Positions 36,949 through 45,271 of a stretch of 64,000 nucleotides of DNA are shown one piece after another. The translations under genes were made by a program, and so were the position numbers. The notes below the pieces were generated by a model, which made no database searches, was not told where the DNA came from, and saw only the letters and a program-made list of their open reading frames with translations. Location: contig DATDDB010000094.1 in the NCBI GenBank assembly GCA_036524005.1, forward strand, positions 23,276 to 87,275, in the 5' to 3' direction. The number at the start of each line of letters is the position of its first letter. Within the stretch, counting starts at the first letter, position 1. The stretch comes from DATDDB01 sp036524005. GTDB taxonomy: Bacteria; Pseudomonadota; Gammaproteobacteria; Burkholderiales; Gallionellaceae.

Positions 36949-38130
36949 ATGAAACCCCCAATAACCTGCGACATCTTCTGCACCGTGGTGGACAACTACG
37001 GCGACATCGGCGTGAGCTGGCGGCTGGCGCGCCAGCTGGCGAACGAGCATGGCGTGGCGGTGCGGCTGTGGCTGGACGACCTGGCGAGTTTGCAGCGCCT
37101 GTGCCCGGAGCTGGATGCCGGGCTGGAGCGCCAGGTTTGCCGGGGGGTGGAGGTGGCGCACTGGAGTAAGGAGTTTCCGGAGGCACAGCCTGCCGACCTG
37201 GTGGTCGAGGCCTTTGCCTGCGAACTGCCCCCCAGTTATATCCGGGCCATGGCCGCCCAAGAACAGAAGCCGGTCTGGGTGAACCTGGAATACCTGTCCG
37301 CCGAGGACTGGGTGGAAGGCTGCCACAAGCTGCCCTCCCCGCGCCCCAATCTGCCGCTGGTGAAGTATTTTTTCTTTCCCGGCTTCACCCCGAAAACCGG
37401 CGGCCTGCTGCTGGAACGCGACCTGTTGGCGCGGCGCGACGCCTTCCAGCGCAACCCGGCGGCGCTTGACGCTTTCTGGCATGGCTTGAATCTGCCGCCA
37501 ACTCAGGCTAACGAGCTGCGTATTTCGCTTTTCTGCTACGAAAACCCGGCTATTCCGGAATTGCTGCAAACCTGGGAAAGCGGGACTCGGCCTATCACCT
37601 GCCTGGTGCCTGAGGGCCGTGCACTGCCGCAAGTAGCTGCTTACTTTGGCGCCACGCAGCCCAAGGTGGGCGATGCCTGGTCACGCGGCAGGCTGCAGGC
37701 GCGCGTGCTGCCCTTTGTGGAGCAGGCGCGCTACGACGAGCTGTTGTGGGCCTGCGACATCAATTTCGTGCGCGGTGAGGATTCCTTCGTGCGCGCGCAA
37801 TGGGCAGGCAAGCCATTGATTTGGCATATTTACCCGCAGCACGACGGTGTGCACATGCAGAAATTGCGCGCCTTCCTGGAAAAATACTGTGCCGGTCTGA
37901 CGCCGGATGCGGCGCAGGCCTTGCACGGGCTCTGGGAGGGATGGAACGGCGCAGGAAATGGCGTGGCGGCATGGAACGATTTCGCGGCGCGCCAGTCTAT
38001 GCTGGCTGAACATGCCCAATTCTGGGCACAAGCGCTTTCCGGAAATAGTCTGGCTTTGAATCTGCTGGATTTTTTCCGGGAAATAGGTAAAATTCGCCCC
38101 TTTGGAATTAAGGCAGGAAGACAGTCATGA
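36949..38130 (+). CDS. earP: EF-P arginine-32 rhamnosyltransferase
   Basis: EarP transfers rhamnose from dTDP-rhamnose to Arg32 of elongation factor P. The 393-residue GT-B protein starts MKPPITCDIFCTVVDNYGD, where D15 and D19 correspond to the catalytic aspartates of the family, and carries the C-domain nucleotide-sugar motif FVRGEDSFVRAQWAGKP with its conserved Glu and Asp. The ATG at 36949 fits the family start. The stop overlaps the efp start (ATGA), placing the enzyme directly upstream of its substrate. The dTDP-rhamnose synthesis genes are not in this window. Confidence 0.96.
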   Translation: MKPPITCDIFCTVVDNYGDIGVSWRLARQLANEHGVAVRLWLDDLASLQRLCPELDAGLERQVCRGVEVAHWSKEFPEAQPADLVVEAFACELPPSYIRAMAAQEQKPVWVNLEYLSAEDWVEGCHKLPSPRPNLPLVKYFFFPGFTPKTGGLLLERDLLARRDAFQRNPAALDAFWHGLNLPPTQANELRISLFCYENPAIPELLQTWESGTRPITCLVPEGRALPQVAAYFGATQPKVGDAWSRGRLQARVLPFVEQARYDELLWACDINFVRGEDSFVRAQWAGKPLIWHIYPQHDGVHMQKLRAFLEKYCAGLTPDAAQALHGLWEGWNGAGNGVAAWNDFAARQSMLAEHAQFWAQALSGNSLALNLLDFFREIGKIRPFGIKAGRQS

Positions 38131-38687
38131 AAATTGCACAAGAGTTGCGCGCCGGTAACGTGGTGATGGTTAACGACCAGCCGCTGGTGGTACAGAAAGC
38201 CGAATACAGCCGTTCGGGCCGCAATGGTTCGGTGGTGAAATTCAAGTTCAAGAACCTGCTGACCGAGGCGCCCAGCGAATCGGTGTACAGCGCCGACGAC
38301 AAGTTCGAGCAGATCATCCTGGATCGCAAGGAATGCACCTATTCCTACTTCGCCGATCCGATGTACGTGTTCATGGACGAGGAATACAACCAGTACGAGA
38401 TCGAAGCCGAGAGCATGGGCGATGCGATCAACTATCTGGAAGACGCCATGCCCTGCGAAGTGGTGTTCTACAACGAAAAGGCGATTTCCGTGGAATTGCC
38501 CAACACCGTGATCCGCGAAGTCATCTACACCGAGCCCGCCGTGCGCGGCGACACCTCGGGCAAGGTGATGAAGCCCGCCAAGATCAACACCGGCTTCGAA
38601 CTGCCGGTCGCGGCCTTCATCGAGATCGGCGACAAGATCGAGATCGATACGCGCACCAATGAGTTCAAGAAGCGCGCTACCGCTTAA
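38127..38687 (+). CDS. efp: Elongation factor P (Arg32 type)
   Basis: EF-P enters the ribosomal E site and relieves stalling at polyproline stretches. The 186-residue protein has the usual three beta-barrel domains. The modification loop reads YSRSGRNGSV with Arg at residue 32, the residue that EarP rhamnosylates, in place of the Lys used by the EpmA/EpmB pathway. This agrees with the adjacent earP. It starts at an ATG overlapping the earP stop and is followed by a MITE-like element and a terminator. Confidence 0.98.
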   Translation: MKIAQELRAGNVVMVNDQPLVVQKAEYSRSGRNGSVVKFKFKNLLTEAPSESVYSADDKFEQIILDRKECTYSYFADPMYVFMDEEYNQYEIEAESMGDAINYLEDAMPCEVVFYNEKAISVELPNTVIREVIYTEPAVRGDTSGKVMKPAKINTGFELPVAAFIEIGDKIEIDTRTNEFKKRATA

Positions 38688-38809
38688 TTCCGGCCCGCAT
38701 TAAAACGATAACTGCGTTGGCTGCGTTTTCGGCTCCTAGCCGCACTTCATTGTGCTGTCTTCGTCGCCTCATCCTGGCCGCCTTGTTCTCCTTTTAATGC
38801 AAGCCGGAA
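38688..38809. mobile_element. MITE-like 122-bp element with 18-bp inverted ends
   Basis: The ends TTCCGGCCCGCATTAAAA (38688-38705) and TTTTAATGCAAGCCGGAA (38792-38809) are inverted copies that differ at two adjacent positions. The 86 bp inside have no gene. It begins directly after the efp stop codon. Size, inverted ends and lack of coding capacity fit a non-autonomous miniature element, but I cannot see a target-site duplication, and a large intergenic stem-loop is the alternative. Confidence 0.55.
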
Positions 38810-38827
38810 TACACGCCCGATAGTACG

Positions 38828-38855
38828 AAAAAAGGCAGCCCAGGCTGCCTTTTTT
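38828..38855. terminator. Bidirectional terminator between efp and the GldG-like gene
   Basis: AGGCAGCC and GGCTGCCT pair around a 2-nt loop, with a run of As before and Ts after (38828-38855), so it can end transcription from both sides. It lies between two convergent genes, as expected. Confidence 0.9.
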
Positions 38856-38882
38856 ATTTCTGCTTTATTGCCTGGCGCTGGC

Positions 38883-40229
38883 CTATCTTCTCCTGTGCCA
38901 CCACAGCGCCCCGCCCACCAGCGCAAATGCCACGGGCAGTACGATGATCAGGCCGACGCTGATGATGCCCAGTTGCGTCCAGCTCAGTGTGACGGTGTCA
39001 TCCTTGGCCGCGCGCGGCGGAATGAAAATGAGGTTGTCCTGTTTGCCCAGCCAGTTGACCATGTTGACGCCAAGATCGAGATTGCGCAAATTGCCGGAAT
39101 ACTGGTTGGACAGGAACGCGCCGCTACCCACAGCCACGATGCGCTGCTCGCGGTGGTCCACTTCACGCTCCAGCGCCAGGGCGATGACCACCGGGCCAGG
39201 CTCATCGCGATTTTTGTTGAATTTCGGCGCTGTATTCCCCTTGGGTGGATTTTCGCTCACCCATCCGCGCGGAGCGGCATCCACCAGCGTGCTGTAATGC
39301 CAGGGCTGGTTTTCTTCGTGGTCCAGCGCGCGCGCAAAGGGGAACACCGTGGGGTAGCCGAAGTCGCGGGTAATGGCGTGCGGCGGGTAGTTCGCCCCCA
39401 GGGTCCAGGTTGGCGGCACCCGCAGCTGTTGGGCATCCGGGTCGATGACGATGCCGGGCACGAGCGACAAGCCGAGCTTTTCGGCAAGCGGTTCCAGCCC
39501 ATGCATGGGCTCGGCATCCAGCAGCCACAGGATATTCCCGCCGTGGTCCACGTAGCGCATCAGCTTGTCCACTTCGCCCGGCAGCCAATCCACCTGTGGC
39601 TGGGTGATGACCAGCAGACTCGCGTTATCGGGCACATCCTGAGCCACCGCAAGATTCAGGCTGGACATGCGGAAGCCAAGCTTGCCCAGCCGTTTGCCGA
39701 AATCGCCCAGGTCGAAGTTGGCGATGCCCTCCAGCTTGCGCTCGCCGTGGCCGTCCACATACATCACCAGCTGCTGCTGACGGTGCGCCAGGCTCAGCAG
39801 GGCGCTGGTGAGCACCTGCTCGTTCAGCATGGATAGGTGTTCGCGGCGCCCATCGTATTCCACCACCATTTCGCCGTTGGCCTGAATTTCTGCCTTGCGC
39901 GCCTCTTCCGGGTGCTGCGCCGGGTCCATGAAATCCAGGGTGATGTCGGACTTGTAGCGCTGGTATAGCCCCACGAACTGGCGGATCAGCTTGCGCATGT
40001 CCGCTTGCTTGGCATCCTGTTCCGGGCTGAACACGCGTATTTGCACCGGCCCCGGCAGTTGCTGCAGCGCCTGCACGCTGACGGGTTCCAGGCTGTTGCT
40101 GGCACCCTGGGTCAGGTCGCGCTGCAGCGGATAGCGCGCGGCCAGCCAGCCGAGCGCAATTGCCGCGGCGAGCAACAGCGCCGCATAGGCGAAATTTTTC
40201 AGCATCAGGTTTTTGCGGGTCAGTTTCAT
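38883..40229 (-). CDS. GldG-like ABC auxiliary protein
   Basis: A 448-residue protein with an N-terminal membrane helix (about 10-27), a large periplasmic region and a C-terminal helix followed by a basic end (WWHRRR). The periplasmic region contains the GldG/ABC-auxiliary core (VQIRVFSPEQ, YVDGHGERKL, LVITQPQVDWLPGEVDKL). Such subunits accompany GldA-GldF type ABC systems. In Bacteroidetes they serve gliding, while in Proteobacteria their role is mostly unknown. I chose the ATG at 40229, 8 nt after the permease stop. The open frame runs 93 codons further upstream, antisense-like and unsupported. Confidence 0.85.
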   Translation of the reverse strand: MKLTRKNLMLKNFAYAALLLAAAIALGWLAARYPLQRDLTQGASNSLEPVSVQALQQLPGPVQIRVFSPEQDAKQADMRKLIRQFVGLYQRYKSDITLDFMDPAQHPEEARKAEIQANGEMVVEYDGRREHLSMLNEQVLTSALLSLAHRQQQLVMYVDGHGERKLEGIANFDLGDFGKRLGKLGFRMSSLNLAVAQDVPDNASLLVITQPQVDWLPGEVDKLMRYVDHGGNILWLLDAEPMHGLEPLAEKLGLSLVPGIVIDPDAQQLRVPPTWTLGANYPPHAITRDFGYPTVFPFARALDHEENQPWHYSTLVDAAPRGWVSENPPKGNTAPKFNKNRDEPGPVVIALALEREVDHREQRIVAVGSGAFLSNQYSGNLRNLDLGVNMVNWLGKQDNLIFIPPRAAKDDTVTLSWTQLGIISVGLIIVLPVAFALVGGALWWHRRR

Positions 40230-40237
40230 GTGCCGTT

Positions 40238-40981
40238 TCAGCCGTAGATACGGTTGTTGTCCAGCCTGCGTATTGCCAGCAGCAGGAAAAAAGCGCAGAA
40301 CAACAGGAAATACACGAAGTCGCCGCTGTCCAGCAGCCCGCTGTTGAAGCTCTGGAAATGCCCGGTGGGCGCTATGGAGTGCAGGAAGCGCGAGCCGTCG
40401 GACGCTGTGGATTCTGCCAGCCAAAGCCCTAAAAGCACGGCCTGCGCACCGATGGCGGCGACGAGGGGCTGATTGGTGAGCGCCGAGATATACAAACCCA
40501 GCGCGCAATAACTGGCACTGAGCAGCAGCATGCCGCAGGCGTTAGCCGCCAGCAGCCCGAAATCCATGGGCGTTCCCAGCGCCAGCGTCAGCGTCATGGC
40601 GGCGCAAACCAGGACAATCAGCCACAGGAATACCGCCAGCCCGGCAAATTTCCCCAGCACGATGGCGCTGCTGGAAAACGGTGCGGCCAGCAGCAGTGGC
40701 AGGGTCTGGTTGCGGCGTTCCTCGGCGAGCAGGCGCATGGTGAACACCGGCGTGAACATCATCATGACGAGGGCGACTATGCTGAAGAAATACGGGATCA
40801 CCGCTTGCGTGGCCCCCGGCGCATTGGCGAGCAGCACCAGCTTGGACTGGATTTGCAGGAATTCGTCCAGCCGGCCGAAAAATGACAGTGCCAGCATGAA
40901 TTGCAGCCCGCCCAGAAGATACCAGGTGGAAGGAGCGTGAAACAGGCTGCGCAGCTCTTTCAGTGCAATCAGGCGGATCAT
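40238..40981 (-). CDS. GldF-like ABC-2 type permease
   Basis: A 247-residue permease with six predicted membrane helices (first about 20-35, last about 222-240). It includes the ABC-2 segment FSIVALVMMMFTPVFTMRLLAEERRNQT, described here by position (about 66-93) as the conserved loop carrying the RLLAEERR motif. It would form the channel of the three-gene exporter with the ATPase upstream (its ATG shares one base with the ATPase stop, TAATG) and the auxiliary protein downstream. Confidence 0.88.
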   Translation of the reverse strand: MIRLIALKELRSLFHAPSTWYLLGGLQFMLALSFFGRLDEFLQIQSKLVLLANAPGATQAVIPYFFSIVALVMMMFTPVFTMRLLAEERRNQTLPLLLAAPFSSSAIVLGKFAGLAVFLWLIVLVCAAMTLTLALGTPMDFGLLAANACGMLLLSASYCALGLYISALTNQPLVAAIGAQAVLLGLWLAESTASDGSRFLHSIAPTGHFQSFNSGLLDSGDFVYFLLFCAFFLLLAIRRLDNNRIYG

Positions 40982-41763
40982 TATGATAGCTCCTCGGGCG
41001 CCTGCTCCGTGCGCGCGTCGTTCTGGGCATGGTTGCGGGTGATTGCCATGAAAATATCTTCCAGTTTCATATTCCCGCCGCCGAATTGCTTCATGCGCAC
41101 GCTGGTGTCGCTGTAGATCAGGCGGCCCTGGTGCATGATTTCCACGCGGTCGCAGATGCTTTCCACCTCGCTGAGCAGGTGGGTGGAGAGTATCACGCTG
41201 TGCGCATCGCCCAGTTCGCGGATCAGCGCGCGGATGTCGCGGATCTGCGCGGGGTCCAGGCCGACCGTGGGCTCGTCGAGGATGACCACCTCAGGCTCGT
41301 GAACGATCGCTTGCGCGATGCCGACGCGCTGCTGATAGCCCTTGGAAAGCGTGCCGATGATCTTCCTGCCTGCATCCTGCAAGCCGCAGCGGCGCATGGT
41401 TTCCGCCAGCGCCCCGGCGATTTTCCCCTGCGGCACGCGGCGCAACCTGGCTGCAAACTCCAGGTAATCCTCCACCCGCATGTCGCGGTACAGCGGCGGG
41501 GTTTCGGGCAAATAGCCGACGCAGGCGCGCGCCTGGTCGGGCTGGCGCGCCAGGTCGAAGCCACAGATTTCGATGCGCCCGGAATGCGGCAGCAGCACGC
41601 CGGAGAGCATTTGCAGCGTGGTGCTCTTGCCCGCGCCGTTGTGGCCGAGCAGGCCCAGCACTTCGCCGCGCCGCAATTGCAGCGAAACGCCCTCCACTGC
41701 TCCATGCCTGCCAAAACGGCGGGACAGGTCGACTGCCAAGAGGGTGATCGGTGCTTCGGACAT
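40981..41763 (-). CDS. ABC-2 type exporter ATPase
   Basis: A 260-residue ATPase with Walker A GHNGAGKST, signature LSKGYQQRVGIAQA (the KGYQQR form typical of Gld/Nod/CcmA-like exporters), Walker B VVILDEPTVGLD and the switch region STHLLSEVESIC. The ATG at 41763 matches the usual N-terminus, and the open frame upstream covers the promoter region. It is the first gene of a three-gene minus-strand operon that is divergent from the TPR lipoprotein gene. Confidence 0.92.
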   Translation of the reverse strand: MSEAPITLLAVDLSRRFGRHGAVEGVSLQLRRGEVLGLLGHNGAGKSTTLQMLSGVLLPHSGRIEICGFDLARQPDQARACVGYLPETPPLYRDMRVEDYLEFAARLRRVPQGKIAGALAETMRRCGLQDAGRKIIGTLSKGYQQRVGIAQAIVHEPEVVILDEPTVGLDPAQIRDIRALIRELGDAHSVILSTHLLSEVESICDRVEIMHQGRLIYSDTSVRMKQFGGGNMKLEDIFMAITRNHAQNDARTEQAPEELS

Positions 41764-41791
41764 GCGGTTGCGTTCTTTGAGTTGTAGTAAG

Positions 41792-41816
41792 TGCCCAATA
41801 TAACCTAATATGGGCA
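41792..41816. promoter_or_regulatory. Inverted repeat in the divergent region before the ABC operon
   Basis: TGCCCA (41792-41797) and TGGGCA (41811-41816) frame an AT-rich centre, with centre-to-centre spacing near two helical turns. It lies 28 bp upstream of the ABC ATPase start, where an operator would act. No regulator gene is adjacent, so this is only a candidate. Confidence 0.3.
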
Positions 41817-41889
41817 TTTGAAAAATACGGGCGCAAAACTCCGGGACTGCCGAACTTTCCGTGAGCGAAGTGTCCCACTAAAACTCACC

Positions 41890-41895
41890 TATAAT
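41890..41895 (+). promoter_or_regulatory. Possible -10 box for the TPR lipoprotein gene
   Basis: A consensus TATAAT lies 10 nt before the ATG at 41906. No good -35 box is found at 16-18 bp. Transcription from here would give a nearly leaderless message for the first ATG, or a 20-nt leader for the ATG at 41927. Confidence 0.35.
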
Positions 41896-41905
41896 TTCCC
41901 TGAAC

Positions 41906-43696
41906 ATGCCCATTTCTACCACGGCCATGAAGGTTATACGCACCGGCATCCCTATTCTGCTGATTTTCCCGCTGTTGCTGTCGGCCTGCGCCACCGCTCC
42001 GGAACCCGGCGCCAAGGTGCAGCCCTCATCCGGGGTCGCCAGTCCTGGGGATCAGGCGGGGAAAACCGCAGAGAAGCCGCTTGCCAAGCCGGAAAACCTG
42101 CCCGATGTGGAACTGACCAGCAAACTGCTGTACCAATTCCTCCTGGGCGAGGTGGCCTTGCAGCGCGGGCAGCCTGGCGTGTCGGCGCAAGTCTATCTCG
42201 ATCTGGCACGTTCCACGCGCGACCCGCGCGTGGCGCGCCGCGCCGCGCAAATCGCCTTCGAAACGCGCCAGGCAGACAAGGCCGTCGAGGCATTCAAGCT
42301 CTGGCTGGAGCTGGAGCCGGACTCGCAGCCGGCGCAGCAAATGCTCATCTCCCTGCTGCTGGGCACAGGCAAGATGGAAGAGGCACGCCCATGGCTGGCG
42401 CAGTTCCTCGCTGCGAACCCGGGGAACGCCGGAGTGATTTTCCAGCAGCTTTCCCCTTTGCTGGCGCGCAGCACAGACAAGATGGCCGCGCTGAAACTGG
42501 CACGCGATCTGGCACGGCCCTATCCCAATGTCGCCGAAGCACACCTCATGGTGGCGCGAGCCGCGGCTGCCGCGGGCAAGCAGGATGATGCCCTGGCTGA
42601 AACACGCAAGGCGCGCAAGCTGCGCCCCGAATGGGACGAGGCGCTGCTGTTCGAGGTGCAATTGCTCCTGCCCACCCAGCCGCAGCAGGCACAGGCGGCG
42701 CTGAAGGATTATCTCGCGGCCAATCCCGATGCAGGCGAGCTGCGCCTGATGTATGCACGCATGCTGCTGGAGCGCAAGCAATACGACGAGGCGCGCCTGG
42801 AATTCCAGAAGCTGCTCGAAGCCCACCCGGAAAATGCAGACCTGGCCTTTGCCGTGGCGTTGCTGTCGCTGCAGGTGGGCGATCTGGATGCAGCAGAAAA
42901 GCAATTGCAGCAGTCGCTGGCGCGCGGCAAGAAGGATCGCGATGCCGTCTACTATTATCTGGGCCAGGTGGACGAGACGAAAAAAAATACGCAAGCCGCA
43001 ATACAGCACTTCGACAAGGTACGCAGCGGCGAATATGCCTATCCCGCGCGCATGCGCCAGGCTTACCTGCTGAGCACCATGGGCAAGCTGGATGAGGCGC
43101 GCGACCTGCTGCACCACACACCGACGCAAAACCAGCAGCAGCAGATGCAGCTACTGGTGATGGAGGCAACCTTGCTGCGCGAAGCAAAGCAGTACGACGC
43201 CGCCTACCGCCTGCTGCAGAAGGGACTGGAAAAAACCCCGGATCAGCCCGATTTGCTGTATGAAACCGCTCTGCTCGCTGACAAGCTGCAAAAGCATGGC
43301 GAGATGGAACAATTGCTGCGCAAGCTGATCGGCATCCAGCCGGACAATGCGAATGCCTATAACGCGCTCGGCTACAGCTTCCTGGAACGCAACGTGCGCA
43401 TGGAAGAAGGCATGCAACTGGTGGAAAAGGCTTACCAGCTCGCCCCGAACGACGCGTCCATCCTCGACAGCATGGGCTGGGGATATTATCGCCAGGGCAA
43501 GCTGGAGAAAAGCCTGGATTTCCTGCGCCGCGCCTATGCCGCCAACCCGGACCCGGAAATCGCTGCACACCTGGGCGAGGTGCTGTGGTTGCATGGCGAC
43601 AAGAATGAAGCGAAGAAAATCTGGTCTGGCGCTCTGAAGCAGAATCCGCAAAGCGATGCGCTCCAGGAAGTAATGAAGAAATACCAGCAAAAGTAA
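41906..43696 (+). CDS. TPR-repeat lipoprotein
   Basis: A 596-residue protein with a lipoprotein signal (lipobox LLSAC, Cys28) and at least a dozen tetratricopeptide-like helical repeats from about residue 55 to the end, for example YAANPDPEIAAHLGEVLWLH near the C-terminus. Such outer-membrane TPR proteins usually scaffold other envelope proteins. It lies directly upstream of lolB with no gap, a frequent arrangement in betaproteobacteria. That suggests, but does not prove, a link to lipoprotein handling. An internal ATG at 41927 would give a cleaner signal peptide. Confidence 0.85.
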   Translation: MPISTTAMKVIRTGIPILLIFPLLLSACATAPEPGAKVQPSSGVASPGDQAGKTAEKPLAKPENLPDVELTSKLLYQFLLGEVALQRGQPGVSAQVYLDLARSTRDPRVARRAAQIAFETRQADKAVEAFKLWLELEPDSQPAQQMLISLLLGTGKMEEARPWLAQFLAANPGNAGVIFQQLSPLLARSTDKMAALKLARDLARPYPNVAEAHLMVARAAAAAGKQDDALAETRKARKLRPEWDEALLFEVQLLLPTQPQQAQAALKDYLAANPDAGELRLMYARMLLERKQYDEARLEFQKLLEAHPENADLAFAVALLSLQVGDLDAAEKQLQQSLARGKKDRDAVYYYLGQVDETKKNTQAAIQHFDKVRSGEYAYPARMRQAYLLSTMGKLDEARDLLHHTPTQNQQQQMQLLVMEATLLREAKQYDAAYRLLQKGLEKTPDQPDLLYETALLADKLQKHGEMEQLLRKLIGIQPDNANAYNALGYSFLERNVRMEEGMQLVEKAYQLAPNDASILDSMGWGYYRQGKLEKSLDFLRRAYAANPDPEIAAHLGEVLWLHGDKNEAKKIWSGALKQNPQSDALQEVMKKYQQK

Positions 43697-44260
43697 ATGC
43701 GCAGCTTAGCAGCCCCCTTTGCAGCCTTGGCCCTGGCGCTGCTGGCCGGGTGCGCCAGCAACCCGCCCGCCGCCCGCCCTGCCCAGGCCGATCTGGCAGC
43801 GTTCACGCTGGATGGCCGCATCGCCGTGAAATACGACGGGCAGCGTTCCTCGGGCAGCTTTCACTGGCTGCACGACGCGGCTTCCGATGACATCACCATG
43901 CTGGCGCCGCTGGGCTTGACCATTGCGCACATCCAGCGCGATGCACACGGGGCATCGCTGGAGGCCTCCGGCAAGCATTATGCGGCGCCGGATAGTGCCG
44001 AATTGATGCAGCGGGCGCTGGGCTGGGCCCTGCCGCTGGATGGCCTCCCTTACTGGGTGATGGCGCTCCCGGCGCCGGGAATTCCGGCCAGCATGGAGCG
44101 CAATGACTCTGGACAAGTCAGCCTGCTGCGCCAGGACGGCTGGGAAATACGCTATACGGCATACGCCGCCACGACCGCCAATAGCCTGCCGCTGCGCCTG
44201 ACCCTGCAGCGCGACAATCTGGAAATCCGCCTGCTGATAGACGAATGGAAAACAAATTGA
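43697..44260 (+). CDS. lolB: Outer-membrane lipoprotein insertion protein LolB
   Basis: LolB receives lipoproteins from the carrier LolA and inserts them in the outer membrane. It is a 187-residue lipoprotein itself (lipobox LLAGC, Cys19), followed by the LolB/LolA beta-fold with FTLDGRIAVKYDGQRSSGSFHW described by position (about 35-56) and the aromatic-rich WALPLDGLPYWVMALP. It starts right after the TPR gene stop and overlaps ispE by 16 nt. Confidence 0.93.
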   Translation: MRSLAAPFAALALALLAGCASNPPAARPAQADLAAFTLDGRIAVKYDGQRSSGSFHWLHDAASDDITMLAPLGLTIAHIQRDAHGASLEASGKHYAAPDSAELMQRALGWALPLDGLPYWVMALPAPGIPASMERNDSGQVSLLRQDGWEIRYTAYAATTANSLPLRLTLQRDNLEIRLLIDEWKTN

Positions 44261-45108
44261 CCCCTCTGGTTTGCCCGGCTCCGGCCAAGCTCAACCTGTT
44301 TTTGCATGTGGTGGGACGCCGCGCCGACGGTTATCACCTGCTGCAAACCCTGTTTCGCTTCATCGATTTCAGCGACACCCTGCATTTTTCCCTGCGCCAG
44401 GACGGCCAGGTGCGCCGCACCACCCTTCTTGAAGGGGTGCCGGAAGAACAGGACTTGTGCGTGCGCGCGGCGCACCTGCTGCAGCAGGAAAGCGGCTGCC
44501 GGCTGGGCGTGGACATCGCAGTGGAGAAGCGCATCCCCATGGGCGGCGGCCTGGGCGGCGGCAGCTCCGATGCGGCCACCACGCTGCTGGCGCTGAACCG
44601 GCTATGGAACCTGGGTTTTGCGCGGGAACGCCTGATGGAGCTCGGCCTGCGCTTGGGAGCGGACGTGCCGGTTTTCATTTTCGGCGAAAACGCCTTTGCC
44701 GAAGGGGTGGGCGAGCAACTGCAGCCCTATCCGCTGCCGGAAGCATGGTATGTGGTACTTTTCCCCCCTGTTCATGTGCCTACGGCACAGGTTTTTTCGC
44801 GTCCGGAATTGACACGGGACACGATTTCCCTCAAAATCCGCGACCTTTCAACGCATCGGCTGCAGAATGACCTGCAACCGGTGGTTTGCCAGCTGTATCC
44901 CGAGGTGGAGCAGCACCTTGCCTGGCTGGGACAGTTTGCCCCGGCAATGGCGGCAGGGCCGATGATGACGGGTTCCGGCGCATGCGTGTTTGCCGGGTTC
45001 GACAGTGAAGCCGGGGCGCAGGCAGTGCTGAAGCAACTGCCGAAGGAGATGAAAGGGATAGTGGCGCGCGGTTTGCAGCGCCACCCAATGAAAGATTTTT
45101 GCGCATAG
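44245..45108 (+). CDS. ispE: 4-diphosphocytidyl-2-C-methyl-D-erythritol kinase
   Basis: IspE phosphorylates CDP-methylerythritol in the MEP isoprenoid pathway. The 287-residue GHMP kinase shows the substrate segment PAPAKLNLFLHVVGRR (about 11-26) with DGYH, the ATP loop PMGGGLGGGSSDAA (about 98-111), and the third motif MTGSGACVFAGF. The lolB-ispE-tRNA-prs order is the usual one in beta- and gammaproteobacteria. The ATG lies inside the end of lolB. Confidence 0.97.
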   Translation: MENKLTPLVCPAPAKLNLFLHVVGRRADGYHLLQTLFRFIDFSDTLHFSLRQDGQVRRTTLLEGVPEEQDLCVRAAHLLQQESGCRLGVDIAVEKRIPMGGGLGGGSSDAATTLLALNRLWNLGFARERLMELGLRLGADVPVFIFGENAFAEGVGEQLQPYPLPEAWYVVLFPPVHVPTAQVFSRPELTRDTISLKIRDLSTHRLQNDLQPVVCQLYPEVEQHLAWLGQFAPAMAAGPMMTGSGACVFAGFDSEAGAQAVLKQLPKEMKGIVARGLQRHPMKDFCA

Positions 45109-45138
45109 TGGCCATTGTGGCCTTTATGTGATGATTTT

Positions 45139-45213
45139 TGGGGAGTCGCCAAGTGGTAAGGCACCGGATTTTGATTCCGGCATTCGTAGGTTCGATCCCT
45201 ACCTCCCCAGCCA
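45139..45213 (+). tRNA. tRNA-Gln (anticodon TTG)
   Basis: The 75-nt sequence folds as a cloverleaf: acceptor TGGGGAG pairs with CTCCCCA, followed by GCCA at the 3' end, so CCA is encoded. The D arm is CGCCAAGTGGTAAGGC, the anticodon stem CCGGA/TCCGG with loop TTTTGAT (anticodon TTG at 45171-45173), and the T arm GTAGGTTCGATCCCTAC. It lies 30 bp after ispE and before prs and may be processed from a common transcript. Confidence 0.98.
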
Positions 45214-45271
45214 GTTTTCAACCTGTTGGGTATTGCGGGCGCATGCGCCCATTTCGATTTGAGGGGTGCAC

